Below are positions 1-8,328 of a DNA stretch of 64,000 nt, one piece after another. Position 1 is the stretch's first letter. Each line of letters starts with the position of its first letter. Below the pieces are notes generated by a model. It worked only from the letters and a program-made list of their open reading frames with translations, did no database searches and was not told where the DNA came from. Source of the DNA: Antarcticirhabdus aurantiaca (GTDB taxonomy: Bacteria; Pseudomonadota; Alphaproteobacteria; Rhizobiales; Rhizobiaceae); NCBI RefSeq assembly GCF_009765365.1, contig NZ_VTOM01000004.1, positions 186,001-250,000 of the forward strand. Reading direction: 5' to 3'. The translations under genes and the position numbers were made by a program.

Positions 1-364
1 GCGAGAACAGGTTGAGCTCGAAGGCCCAGCGGAACTGGTCCATGGGCATGTCGAAGGGCTTGGGCCCGCCCCCGCCGGCATTGTTGACGAGAAGCGTCAC
101 GGCCCCGAAGCGCTCCACGGCGGTCCCCACCGCGGCCTCGAGATCGTCTTCCTTCGTGACGTTGCAGGCGATACCCACCGCCCGTCCTCCCGCCTGCGCG
201 ATCTCGGCCGCGGCGGCCTCGGCGGTCTCAGCCTTGAGGTCGCTGACCACCACCGCCGCGCCGGCCCCGGCAAAGGCTCCGGCGATCGCCCGTCCGATGC
301 CCGCGCCCGCGCCCGTGACCAGCGCCACGTCGCCGTCCAATCGGAACTGCCTGGGATCGAACAT
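1..364 (-). CDS. SDR family NAD(P)-dependent oxidoreductase (3' end outside window)
   Basis: The first ~121 residues of a classical short-chain dehydrogenase/reductase are present; the rest runs off the left edge. The dinucleotide-binding TGAGAGIG motif lies at residues 17-24 and NNAG at 94-97, both diagnostic of classical SDRs with a Rossmann fold. The catalytic Ser-Tyr-Lys region is not in the window, so activity and substrate cannot be judged. The start ATG (codon 362-364) puts the glycine motif at the usual distance from the N-terminus. It is separated from the cytochrome bd operon by about 180 nt and may be an independent unit. Substrate is unknown; sugar- or steroid-type dehydrogenases share this N-terminus. 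Confidence 0.85.
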   Translation of the reverse strand, partial: MFDPRQFRLDGDVALVTGAGAGIGRAIAGAFAGAGAAVVVSDLKAETAEAAAAEIAQAGGRAVGIACNVTKEDDLEAAVGTAVERFGAVTLLVNNAGGGGPKPFDMPMDQFRWAFELNLFS

Positions 365-547
365 CGCCGCCCTTCCGCTCAACCGTGAGTAGGCCGACCT
401 TACGGCCATCCGGCGCCGTGGTGCCAGCATTAGCCGCTTATGCGGCTGCGCTTCGCCGGCTGAGTTTGGCCGGACCACGACGAAACAGGCGACCAAACCG
501 TCACGCCGCACCGGCCTGCCGGCCATCCGGGCGCCGGCGCCGGCGCG

Positions 548-652
548 TCACAGAAGCACGGCTCGGATGGCGTAGGCGACCGATGCCACGGCCAGGACGC
601 CCGCGCTCCAGAGGGCGACGAACCAGCCGAGCTGCCGCAGGCGCTTCGACAT
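548..652 (-). CDS. DUF2474-type small membrane protein of cytochrome bd operon
   Basis: A 34-residue protein with a basic N-terminus (MSKRLRQLGWF) followed by one hydrophobic helix. It starts 8 nt after the cydB stop and is the last gene of the cyd operon. Size, single membrane span and position match the DUF2474/CydX-like peptides that accompany cyanide-insensitive cytochrome bd and are thought to stabilise the oxidase. Identity rests on context and the WFVALWSAG-type helix. It is easy to miss because of its length. Confidence 0.75.
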   Translation of the reverse strand: MSKRLRQLGWFVALWSAGVLAVASVAYAIRAVLL

Positions 653-660
653 CCCCCGCC

Positions 661-1674
661 TCAGTGATGATGGGTGTGGTAGCCCTCGCCCTCGATCACC
701 TTCCCCCGGAAGACCCAGTAGGAATAGGTCGTGTAGGCGAGGATCGCGGGGATCAGAACCGAGGCGCCGACCAGCATGAAGAGGAGGCTGGAATCGGGCG
801 CCGCCGCCTGCCAGATCGTCAGCTCCGGCGGCAGGATGTTCGGATAGAACGAGATGCCGATCCCGACAAACGACAGGACGAACAGCGCCAAGGCCGACAG
901 GAACGGGCGGTAGTTGGACACGTGATCCTTCAGCGCCTGGAACAGGCTGAAGGCGGCGAGCGCCACGAGGATCGGGATGGGGGCGACGAACAGGATCTGC
1001 GGAAAGCTGAACCAGCGCGAGTAGAAGGTCGGCTGGAGAAACGGCATCCAGGCGGACACGATCGCGATGCCGACGAGCGTTCCGATCGCGAGCGCGGCCG
1101 CGTAGCGGGCGGCGAGACGGTTCAACGGGCCGTCCGTCTTCATGATGATCCAGGTCGCGCCGAGAAGCGCGTAGCCGACGACGACGGCGAGGCCGGTGAC
1201 GACCGAGAAGGGCGTCAGCCAGTCGTACCAGCCCCCGCCATAGGCGCGCCCCGACACCTCGATGCCCTGCACGATGGTCCCCAGAGCGACGCCTTGCGCG
1301 AAGGCCGCGACCACCGACCCGATAAAGAAGGACATGTCCCAGACCCCGCGCCAGCGCACCGTGCGCCAGCGGAACTCGAAGGCGACGCCCCGGAAGATCA
1401 GGGCGAGGAGCATGGCGATGACCGGCGCGTAAAGCGCCGGCATCACGATCGCGTAGGCCAGCGGGAAGACGGCGAAGAGGCCGCCGCCGCCCAGCACCAG
1501 CCACGTCTCGTTGCCGTCCCAGAAGGGCGCGATCGTGTTCATCGCCGTGTCCCGGTTCTCGTGCCGCTTCAGGAACGGGAACAGGATGCCGATGCCGAGG
1601 TCGAACCCGTCCAGCACCACGTAGGCGAGAACCGCGAAGGCGAGGATGAAGGCCCAGAGGAGCGGAAGATCCAT
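661..1674 (-). CDS. cydB: cytochrome d ubiquinol oxidase subunit II
   Basis: A 337-residue polytopic membrane protein, the normal CydB length. It begins MDLPLLWAFILAFAVLAYVV and continues with the conserved DGFDLG segment near residue 22, typical of CydB. It pairs with CydA (stop 11 nt upstream) to form the cytochrome bd quinol oxidase, which reduces O2 to water at the cytoplasmic membrane without pumping protons. The C-terminus ends in a His-rich tail (YHTHHH). The ATG at 1672-1674 precedes the first helix directly. Downstream lies a 34-aa CydX-like peptide, giving a cydA-cydB-small peptide operon. Confidence 0.96.
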   Translation of the reverse strand: MDLPLLWAFILAFAVLAYVVLDGFDLGIGILFPFLKRHENRDTAMNTIAPFWDGNETWLVLGGGGLFAVFPLAYAIVMPALYAPVIAMLLALIFRGVAFEFRWRTVRWRGVWDMSFFIGSVVAAFAQGVALGTIVQGIEVSGRAYGGGWYDWLTPFSVVTGLAVVVGYALLGATWIIMKTDGPLNRLAARYAAALAIGTLVGIAIVSAWMPFLQPTFYSRWFSFPQILFVAPIPILVALAAFSLFQALKDHVSNYRPFLSALALFVLSFVGIGISFYPNILPPELTIWQAAAPDSSLLFMLVGASVLIPAILAYTTYSYWVFRGKVIEGEGYHTHHH

Positions 1675-1685
1675 GACGTCGCTCC

Positions 1686-3113
1686 TCAGCTCAGGGCGCC
1701 CGAGACGGGGCCGTTCTGGACGTCCATGGCCGGTCCCGGCGTGATGCCCGCGGTGCGGATCGGCTCGCGGGGATCGGGTCCCGGCTCGAGGAGGTTCGGC
1801 GCCCGCCGCATGGAGCGGAGGATGTAGTAGGTGCCGGCTCCGAACAGGGCGAAGTAGACGAGGATGAAGGCCACGAGCGAGGTGCCGACGGCGGAGGCGG
1901 CGATCGGCGAGTGGCTGTCGGCGGTGCGAAGGAGGTTGTAGACCGTGTAGGGCTGGCGCCCGACCTCGGTGGTGAACCAGCCGCACGTCACCGCGACGAG
2001 GCCGGACGGTCCCATCAGCACCATCGCCCGCTGCAGCCAGGTCGCCTCGTCGATCGATCCGCGCCAGCGGCGATAAAGTCCCCAAAGGCCGATCCCGAGC
2101 ATGGCGAAGCCGATGGCGACCATGATGCGGAACGCGAAGAAGACGAGCCCGACATTCGGCCAGTCCTCGCGGGGAAACTGATCGAGGCCGGCGACCTCGC
2201 CGCCGAGGGAATGGGTGAGGATCAGGGAGCCGGCATGGGGGATTTCAATCGCCCCGCGCATCCGGCCCTCCGCCATGTCGGGCAGGCCGAAGAGGGTGAG
2301 CGGCATGCCGCCGTCGCGGTTCGTCTCGAAGTGCCCTTCCATGGCGGCCACCTTCATGGGCTGGTGCTCGAGCGTGTTCAGCCCGTGCGCGTCGCCCGCG
2401 AAGATCTGGATCGGAGCCACCACCGTCGCCATCCAGAGCGCCATGGAGAACATGGTGCGCGCCGCCGCGTTGCGCCGGTCCCGCAGGAGGTGGAAGGCGC
2501 CGACCGCGCCGATGATGAAGGCCGTTGTCAGGTAGGCCGCGAGGACGGTGTGGACGAGGCGGTAGGGGAAGGAGGGATTGAAGACGATGGCCCACCAGTC
2601 CTCGGGAACGAACTGCCCGTTCGCCGCGACGGAGTAGCCCGCCGGCGTCTGCATCCAGGAATTGACCGACAGGATCCAGAAGGCCGAGCCGAGCGTGCCG
2701 ATCGCGACCATGAGGGTGGCGAAGAAGTGGAGCTTCTTGCCCACGCGATTCAGACCGAACAGCATGACCCCGAGAAAGCCCGCTTCGAGGAAGAAGGCGG
2801 ACAGCACCTCGTAGGCCATCAGGGGACCCAGCACCGGCCCCACCCGGTCGGAGAACACCGACCAGTTCGTGCCGAACTGGTAGCTCATCACGATGCCGGA
2901 CACGACGCCCATCGCGAAGGACAGGGCGAAGATCTTCAGCCAGTACTGGAAGAGCGTCTGGTAGACCTCTCGGCCGGTATAGAGCCAGAGGCCGTTGCAG
3001 ACCGCCAGGAACGATGCCAGTCCGATGGTGAAGGCGGGGAAGATGAAGTGGAAGGCCACCGTGAAGGCGAACTGGATGCGCGCCAGCAGAACCGGATCAA
3101 AAGCATCGAACAC
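1686..3113 (-). CDS. cydA: cytochrome ubiquinol oxidase subunit I, cyanide-insensitive (CIO) type
   Basis: A 475-residue CydA. His22 in FTVAFHFIFP matches the high-spin haem ligand, FPYRLVHT holds the haem b558 histidine, and QPMKVAAMEGHFE carries the conserved Lys/Glu quinol-site residues. The Q-loop between this motif and the next helix is short, as in cyanide-insensitive oxidases (CioA) rather than E. coli CydA. The chosen start is GTG at 3111-3113, six bases after a GGAGG ribosome site, giving MFDAFDPVLLARIQFAF. An upstream extension in the same frame lacks CydA character. The operon probably supports respiration at low O2 or under inhibitors; no cydDC genes are seen nearby. Confidence 0.95.
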   Translation of the reverse strand: MFDAFDPVLLARIQFAFTVAFHFIFPAFTIGLASFLAVCNGLWLYTGREVYQTLFQYWLKIFALSFAMGVVSGIVMSYQFGTNWSVFSDRVGPVLGPLMAYEVLSAFFLEAGFLGVMLFGLNRVGKKLHFFATLMVAIGTLGSAFWILSVNSWMQTPAGYSVAANGQFVPEDWWAIVFNPSFPYRLVHTVLAAYLTTAFIIGAVGAFHLLRDRRNAAARTMFSMALWMATVVAPIQIFAGDAHGLNTLEHQPMKVAAMEGHFETNRDGGMPLTLFGLPDMAEGRMRGAIEIPHAGSLILTHSLGGEVAGLDQFPREDWPNVGLVFFAFRIMVAIGFAMLGIGLWGLYRRWRGSIDEATWLQRAMVLMGPSGLVAVTCGWFTTEVGRQPYTVYNLLRTADSHSPIAASAVGTSLVAFILVYFALFGAGTYYILRSMRRAPNLLEPGPDPREPIRTAGITPGPAMDVQNGPVSGALS

Positions 3114-3420
3114 GAACCGCCTCCAATAGGAGCGCGCCGCGAAGGGCGCGCAATTCAGGCTGATCTTCCTCCGCAAGTCTCGCGCCCGGACACATCGGCC
3201 GATCGCGACACGAAGGAATGCATATCGGGGCAGTCCCGTCTTCGGACGTGCGGCTTGCATGCGCGCCGACGCGATCGCTTGCATGCGCGCGGAGGCTGCC
3301 GTTCAGCAGTTTTCGTCGCGGCAGTGATTTTGACATAGAGCGACGATCGTCGAACTCGACCAGTTCTTGGCCGCCCACGAAGAAAGGCGGGCGTCCTTCC
3401 GCGACCGATTGCTTACCGGC
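3114..3420. other. intergenic region upstream of cydA
   Basis: No convincing gene in this stretch. It should contain the leftward promoter of the cyd operon. A perfect 12-base palindrome CGACGATCGTCG lies at 3341-3352, about 230 nt upstream of the cydA start, and could be a regulator site, but no known consensus (FNR, ArcA) was recognised. A TTGACA at 3330-3335 on the plus strand has no matching -10 box. Confidence 0.4.
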
Positions 3421-3533
3421 ATGCGCTTGAACCGCCTTCGGGCAAAGACGTCGCGCCTCGCGAAAGAACAAATCGTCGCAGTCCTGCGCGAGCAGGCAGA
3501 GGGCATCTCGCCCCATGCCCGTCGCTTCGGGGC
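3421..3533 (+). pseudogene. possible remnant of IS3-family transposase OrfA N-terminus
   Basis: From the ATG at 3421 the plus strand reads about 37 residues including SRLAKEQIVAVLREQAEG. This resembles the helix-turn-helix start of IS3/IS407-type OrfA proteins (EEQIIAVLREQEAG pattern). Similarity ends before the cobW stop at 3535, and nothing resembling the rest of an IS follows. If real, it is a short scar between the cyd and cobW transcription units. A chance match in GC-rich DNA remains possible. Confidence 0.4.
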
Positions 3534-3534
3534 G

Positions 3535-4629
3535 TCAGTCGTCGCCGCCCGCGCGATCCTCTTGGCAGAAGGCCTCGAAGCTCGCGAGGAGACCCGCGGC
3601 GGGCAGCCCGTTGGTGATGAAGACGAGCTTCGTCGTGGCATCGGCCGTCGGCCACCGGGCGAGGCGCAGGGGCGGATGGAGCACGTGCTGGACGGCGTGC
3701 AGGACGATCGGGCCGTCGAGGCCCTCGACCTTGACCAGCCCTTTCATCCGCAGGAGGGCGGCTCCGCGAAGCGACAGGATCGAGCCGAGCCAGCGCTTCA
3801 GGCCCTGAGCGCTGATCGAGCGCGACGTTTCCAGCGCGAAAGCCCGGATGTCGTTGCCGTGCGCCGATCGCCCGGAACCCGCTCCCCCGACATCGGCCGG
3901 CTCGAAGGCGTCGGCCTTGAGCCAGGCCCCGACGGCTCCGCCCGTCTCCAGCGTGTCCGGCACGGCGCCGAACAGCGCGTCCGGCGACAATCGGCCCTGC
4001 TCGATGGCAAGGACGGAGGCTCCGGGATTGAGGCGGCTGAGCCGATCGACGAGGGCGGCGGCGGTGCCGGGCTCGGCGATGTCGGACTTGGTGACGACGA
4101 GGAGATCGGCGAGCGCCACCTGCCGGCCGGCCTCCGCGAAGGCGTCGAGCTGGCCCGCCCCGTTCACGGCGTCCACCGTGGTCACGACCGCGCGCAGGCG
4201 GAAGCGCTTCGCCACCAGCGGCTCGGCGACGAAGAGCTGGACGATCGAGGCAGGGTCGGCGAGGCCCGTCGTCTCGATCGCGATGCGCGAGAAGAACGGC
4301 AGCGCGCCGCTCGCCCGCTTGGCGAGAAGGTCGGTGAGCGTGTCGACGAGGTCGCCGCGCACCGTGCAGCAGATGCAGCCGCTCTGCAGCACCACGGCGT
4401 TCTCGATGGCGCTCTCGACGAGGAGATGATCGATCGCGACGTCGCCGAACTCGTTGATGACGACCGCCGTGTCGGCCATCTCGGGATGCGACAGGAGGTG
4501 GTTGAGGAGCGTGGTCTTGCCGCTGCCCAGGAAGCCCGTGAGAAGCGTCGCCGGCACGCGTTCGACGCCCTCTTCGGCCCCGCCGGCCTGTGCCGGCCCG
4601 ACCCCGCGCAGGCGCACCGTCCGGCTCAT
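3535..4629 (-). CDS. COG0523 (CobW/Zur-regulated) metal-chaperone GTPase
   Basis: A 364-residue G3E-family P-loop GTPase. The Walker A GFLGSGKTT lies at residues 32-40, the hallmark GCICC metal-binding motif has Cys85, Cys87 and Cys88, and TKSD acts as the guanine-specificity motif. The family inserts zinc, cobalt or iron into client proteins; the client here is unknown. It starts 2 nt after the tctA stop, so it is the last gene of the long leftward transport operon. This suggests the catabolic pathway served by the operon uses a metalloenzyme. About 25 extra residues precede the P-loop compared with typical members; a shorter start is possible. Confidence 0.9.
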   Translation of the reverse strand: MSRTVRLRGVGPAQAGGAEEGVERVPATLLTGFLGSGKTTLLNHLLSHPEMADTAVVINEFGDVAIDHLLVESAIENAVVLQSGCICCTVRGDLVDTLTDLLAKRASGALPFFSRIAIETTGLADPASIVQLFVAEPLVAKRFRLRAVVTTVDAVNGAGQLDAFAEAGRQVALADLLVVTKSDIAEPGTAAALVDRLSRLNPGASVLAIEQGRLSPDALFGAVPDTLETGGAVGAWLKADAFEPADVGGAGSGRSAHGNDIRAFALETSRSISAQGLKRWLGSILSLRGAALLRMKGLVKVEGLDGPIVLHAVQHVLHPPLRLARWPTADATTKLVFITNGLPAAGLLASFEAFCQEDRAGGDD

Positions 4630-4631
4630 GC

Positions 4632-6140
4632 TCAAGCCTCGGCCTGCCGGACGATGCGCGGGCGCCCGCGCAGGAAGGAGAAGACCGCGGTGACGACGGC
4701 CAGCACCAGGATCACCAGGGCGATCGGTCGCTGGAGGACGAAGGACAGGTCGCCCCCGTGGATCACCATGGCGCGGTTGAGGTTCGCCTCGATGATCGGC
4801 CCCATGACGAAGGCGAGAACGATCGGGATCACCGGGATGCGGATCTTCTCGAACCAGTAGGCGACCGCCCCGATGACGAGAGTGAGAACCACGTGGGTCG
4901 CGTAGTTCTGGTAGGCGTAGGTGCCGATCATCAGGGTGATCAGCACGAAGGGCGCGAGGATGTAGCGCGGCACGCGCGCCACCTGGACGAAGGCGTGGAT
5001 GCCGGCGATGCCGACGACGAGCATCAGGAGCGCCGAGACGATCAGCCCCACGAAGACCGACATCACGAGGTCGCCGCCTTGGGAAAAGAGAAGCGGCCCC
5101 GGCACGATGCCGCGGCTGATCAGGAGGCCGAGAAGGATGGCGATGGCGCCCGAGCCCGGAATGCCGAGGGCGAGCGAGGGGATGAGCGCGCCCGCGACGA
5201 TGGCGTTGTTGGCGGTCTCGGGAGCGGCGACGCCCTCGTCGACGCCGGTGCCGAACTTTTCCGGATGCTTCGACCAGCGCTTCTCCTCGTTGTAGGCGAG
5301 AAGCGAGGCGACGGTCGCGCCCGCGCCCGGGACGGCACCGACGGCGGTTCCGATGAGCGTGCCGCGCCACATGGTCGGCATCAGCGCCCGCATGTCCTTC
5401 CAGCCGACGCGGTTGCCGGCGGCGGACTGGTCGAGGTGCTTGGCGAGCTTCATGTCGTCGCCGCGCCGCGCGGCCATGAGGTTGAAGGCCTCGGGCACGG
5501 CGAGAAGGCCGGTGATGACGACGATGAGCGGCAGGCCGTCGAGGAGCGCGGCCTGGCCGAAGGCGAACCGCGTGCCGCTGAAGCCGGAGGAGCCGATAGT
5601 CGCGAGAAACAGGCCGATGCCGGTCGCGATGAAGCCGCGGACGGGGCTGTCGCCGAAGAAGCTGCCGATGATGGCGAGGCCGAAGATGCCGACCGCCAGC
5701 ATCTCGGTCGGTCCGAACTGGAGGCCGACCCAGGCGAGGCCGGAGGCGCCGAACAGGAAGACGAAGCTCGACATCATGCTTCCGAAGACGCCGGTATAGA
5801 GCGAGATCTTCAGCGCCCGGCCGGCGAGGCCCTTCTGCGCCATGGGGAAGCCGTCGAGGATCGTGATCGCCGCCGCCGCGTTGCCGGGCGTGCGGATCAG
5901 GATCGAGGGGATCGCCCCGCCGTACTCGGCCGCGGCGTAGATCGCGATGAAGAACAGGACGCCCGAAACCGGCTCCATCCCGAAGGTGAAAGGAAAGGTC
6001 AGGGCCAGCGCCTGCGACGCGCCGAAGCCGGGCAGCGCCCCCAGAAGGATGCCGATCACCACGCCGATCGTCATGATGACCATGTTGGTGGGGCTCAGCA
6101 CCACCCAGAGCGCGGGCAGGAAGTTCTCGACGAGCGTCAC
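4632..6140 (-). CDS. tctA: tripartite tricarboxylate transporter, large membrane subunit TctA
   Basis: A 502-residue protein with about 12 predicted helices, the standard TctA length. Diagnostic segments are GALPGFGASQALAL near residue 35, GGAIPSILIRTPG near 75 and the second-half repeat GAVPGAGATVASLLAYNEEK. TctA forms the translocation channel of solute-binding-protein-dependent secondary carriers for citrate, other carboxylates or aromatic acids. The start is GTG at 6138-6140. It follows tctB by 13 nt and precedes the COG0523 gene, so translation is probably coupled. The substrate cannot be read from the sequence. Confidence 0.95.
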   Translation of the reverse strand: MTLVENFLPALWVVLSPTNMVIMTIGVVIGILLGALPGFGASQALALTFPFTFGMEPVSGVLFFIAIYAAAEYGGAIPSILIRTPGNAAAAITILDGFPMAQKGLAGRALKISLYTGVFGSMMSSFVFLFGASGLAWVGLQFGPTEMLAVGIFGLAIIGSFFGDSPVRGFIATGIGLFLATIGSSGFSGTRFAFGQAALLDGLPLIVVITGLLAVPEAFNLMAARRGDDMKLAKHLDQSAAGNRVGWKDMRALMPTMWRGTLIGTAVGAVPGAGATVASLLAYNEEKRWSKHPEKFGTGVDEGVAAPETANNAIVAGALIPSLALGIPGSGAIAILLGLLISRGIVPGPLLFSQGGDLVMSVFVGLIVSALLMLVVGIAGIHAFVQVARVPRYILAPFVLITLMIGTYAYQNYATHVVLTLVIGAVAYWFEKIRIPVIPIVLAFVMGPIIEANLNRAMVIHGGDLSFVLQRPIALVILVLAVVTAVFSFLRGRPRIVRQAEA

Positions 6141-6153
6141 GGCCGGTCCTCCT

Positions 6154-6675
6154 TCAGAACTGCAGGAAGCGGGGAAGGAAGAGGAGCGGCATCGAGACGT
6201 TCAGGAGAAGAACGAAGGTGCCGTAAAGGGCGAGCATGGTGAGCGCCGCCGTGGCGAGCGCCACCGCCGGGCTGGACATCCGCGTCCAGAGCAGCGCGGC
6301 GAGAACCAGGAAGGCGGCGATCTCGAAGCCGACGAGGTTCATGCCGTAGACGAAGGCGAGCGTCGCGCCGATGGTGACGAGGTAGTCGCGCAGCTCGAAG
6401 GTGAAGCGGGGGCCGTCCTTCGGCTCGTCCCCGTCCGCGGTCATGGCGGCCGCGGCCTGCGACCGCGGGCGGAAGGCCACCATCGCGATCCAGACGAGGA
6501 TGAAGAGCCCGGTGCCGCCGAGCGCCAGCATCGGAAAGAAGGCCGCACCGGGATAGCCGCGCACCGGCGAGGGCGGAAGCTTGGCCGCCTCCAGCATGAG
6601 AAAGGCGACGAGGCCGAGAAGAACCAGCGCGGTGACGAGCTCGGCCGTCCGGCGATGCAGCGACAGCATGGGCAT
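6154..6675 (-). CDS. tctB: tripartite tricarboxylate transporter, small membrane subunit TctB
   Basis: A 173-residue protein with four hydrophobic segments, the expected size and topology of TctB. A polar loop rich in Asp and Lys (around residues 75-90) separates the first and second helix pairs. It lies between tctC and tctA, the conserved gene order of TTT systems. TctB is poorly conserved in sequence, so the call rests on topology plus neighbours. It probably assists assembly of TctA with the binding protein. Confidence 0.9.
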   Translation of the reverse strand: MPMLSLHRRTAELVTALVLLGLVAFLMLEAAKLPPSPVRGYPGAAFFPMLALGGTGLFILVWIAMVAFRPRSQAAAAMTADGDEPKDGPRFTFELRDYLVTIGATLAFVYGMNLVGFEIAAFLVLAALLWTRMSSPAVALATAALTMLALYGTFVLLLNVSMPLLFLPRFLQF

Positions 6676-6750
6676 GTCCTTTCGCGAAGGGCGGGAAAGA
6701 TGCGGCGTTGCGGGCTGGGCGCGGCGACGATGCCGCGCCCAGCCGGCCGG

Positions 6751-7725
6751 TCAGAGCAGGCCGTTCTCTTCCATGAAGGCGCGGGTGTCCGTCAGCTCGG
6801 CGTCGAAGGACTGCTTGAGGGTGGCCGGGTCCACCTCGAAGTTCTTCTCGACGTGCGGGCTCGTCTCGAGATAGGCGGCGTATTCCGGGCTCGACATGAC
6901 CTTGGTCAGGGCGTCGCGGATCTTCGCCTTGACCGGCTCGGGCGTGCCGCTCTTCAGGAAGATGCCCTGCCATTGGTGGCTGATCGGATAGGTGTAGCCG
7001 AGCTCGGCCGGGGTCGGCACGTCCGGCATGGCGGCGACGCGCGCCTCGTTCAGCACCACCAGGGGCCGCACAGTGCCGGCCTGGACGTGCGACTGGAACT
7101 GGCCGATCGAGCCGAGGCCGACCGGCACGTGCTGGCCGAGGACGTCGCGCACCGCATCGCCCGAGCCCTCGTAGGGGATGTGCACGACCTCCGCGCCCGC
7201 GGCCTTGAAGACGGACAGGATGTGCTTGTGGTGGATCGAGCCGATCTTGTTGCCGGCCACCGCGATCGAGCCGGGAGCTTCCTTGGCCGCCGCGACGACG
7301 TCCTCGAAGCTCTGGTACGGATTGTCGGCATGCGTGCCGAGGGCATAGATGAACTTCTCGATGCGGGCGAGGAACTCGAAGTCCTCGGGCTTGCGCTCGA
7401 AGGTCGGCAGGTTCATGTAGCCGCTCCAGCTCGCATTGGCGTGGAGGATCGTGTAGCCGTCGGCCTCGCGGCCGGTGGTATAGACCGCCGCCTCGTTGCC
7501 CGAGCCCGCGCCCTTGTAGGTGACGTTGACCGGCACACCGAGCTTGTCCTCCTGCGCCAGGACCTGGGCCATGAGCTGGCACCACTGGGCGGCGGTGGAG
7601 CCGGGCGAGGTCGAGCAGACCAGCTCGACGGGCTGGCTCGGATAGTCCTCCTGCGCGCCGGCGGGGAGCGACCCCGCGATCGTTGCGGCAAGACAGGCGG
7701 CAAAGGCCGCGGCGATGCGCTTCAT
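6751..7725 (-). CDS. tctC: tripartite tricarboxylate transporter substrate-binding protein TctC
   Basis: A 324-residue periplasmic binding protein. A Sec signal peptide covers roughly residues 1-24 (ending AGAQ), followed by YPSQPVELV, the typical start of the Bug/TctC fold. Later blocks such as LVVLNEARVAAMPDVPTPAELG are characteristic of Bug receptors. It delivers substrate to TctAB. The sequence GSTAAQWCQLMA differs from the commonest Bug loop that binds the substrate carboxylate, so the ligand may not be a simple tricarboxylate. It lies 101 nt downstream of the cupin gene and 75 nt upstream of tctB. Confidence 0.94.
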   Translation of the reverse strand: MKRIAAAFAACLAATIAGSLPAGAQEDYPSQPVELVCSTSPGSTAAQWCQLMAQVLAQEDKLGVPVNVTYKGAGSGNEAAVYTTGREADGYTILHANASWSGYMNLPTFERKPEDFEFLARIEKFIYALGTHADNPYQSFEDVVAAAKEAPGSIAVAGNKIGSIHHKHILSVFKAAGAEVVHIPYEGSGDAVRDVLGQHVPVGLGSIGQFQSHVQAGTVRPLVVLNEARVAAMPDVPTPAELGYTYPISHQWQGIFLKSGTPEPVKAKIRDALTKVMSSPEYAAYLETSPHVEKNFEVDPATLKQSFDAELTDTRAFMEENGLL

Positions 7726-7826
7726 GGTCGTTCCTCCCGAGAATGACGTGGACGTGGGCCTGCATGCGGATGCGTCGCGCCGGCCGGGCCTCCTCCCCGG
7801 AGCCGGTGGCCGGCGCGGCGTTCGGA

Positions 7827-8291
7827 TCAGCCCTTGGGCTCGAAGCCCGCGTCGTAGTGCGGGCCGGCCATGGTGCCGTCGGCGGCCATGCCGACGATGC
7901 CGTGCGACAGGTCCTTCACCACGAAGAAGACGACGTCCTCGTCCGGCAGGGCGACGGTCGCGTGGACCTTGTTCGGCGGGAAGTAGAGAAGCGTGCCGGG
8001 GCCGACGATGCGGTCCTCCTCGCCCTCGATGTGGACGCGCAGGCGCCCCTTCACGACGTAGTTCCACTGCTCGTTCGGGTGCGAGTGCGGGCGCGCGCCC
8101 GTGCCGCGCGCCTTGTTCATCAGGCCGACCTGCGTGCGCTCGCCCTCGACCACCGCGCCGAAGGCGGTGGAATAGCCCTTGCCGGCGTCGATCTTGTCGA
8201 GCTCGGCGAGCTGGAAGACGTAGCCCTGGGCACCGCCCTTGACGGCGCCCTTGTTGCGGGTCTCGGGAATGGTCGTCTCGGCTGCGCTCAT
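7827..8291 (-). CDS. cupin-domain protein
   Basis: A 154-residue single-domain cupin. Motif 1 is ARPHSHPNEQWNYVVKGRL (two His and a Glu as metal ligands, near residues 67-75) and motif 2 is LYFPPNKVHATV with the last His ligand. The metal site appears complete, so it could be a dioxygenase, isomerase or binding protein. It sits between the LVIVD-repeat gene and tctC in the same operon, which suggests it acts on the imported compound or senses it. The MSAAET start follows a suitable AG-rich region. Exact reaction unknown. Confidence 0.85.
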   Translation of the reverse strand: MSAAETTIPETRNKGAVKGGAQGYVFQLAELDKIDAGKGYSTAFGAVVEGERTQVGLMNKARGTGARPHSHPNEQWNYVVKGRLRVHIEGEEDRIVGPGTLLYFPPNKVHATVALPDEDVVFFVVKDLSHGIVGMAADGTMAGPHYDAGFEPKG

Positions 8292-8328
8292 GCGGTTCTT
8301 CCTCCCTTAAGGCTGGCCGTTGCGGCCG

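Noticed and set aside
385-1827. Long plus-strand open frame opposite cydB/cydA
   Set aside because: Arg/Asp/Glu-rich shadow of the GC-rich third positions of the real membrane-protein genes on the other strand; no domain.
1686-3284. Extended cydA start 57 residues upstream
   Set aside because: Extension is basic and unlike CydA; GTG at 3111-3113 has a good GGAGG site and gives the standard N-terminus.
3330-3358. TTGACA box as a sigma-70 promoter
   Set aside because: No -10 element at 16-18 nt spacing, and it points away from cydA.
4590-6242. 550-codon plus-strand frame opposite tctA
   Set aside because: Low-complexity Arg/Asp/Gly translation antisense to a clear TctA; typical shadow frame.
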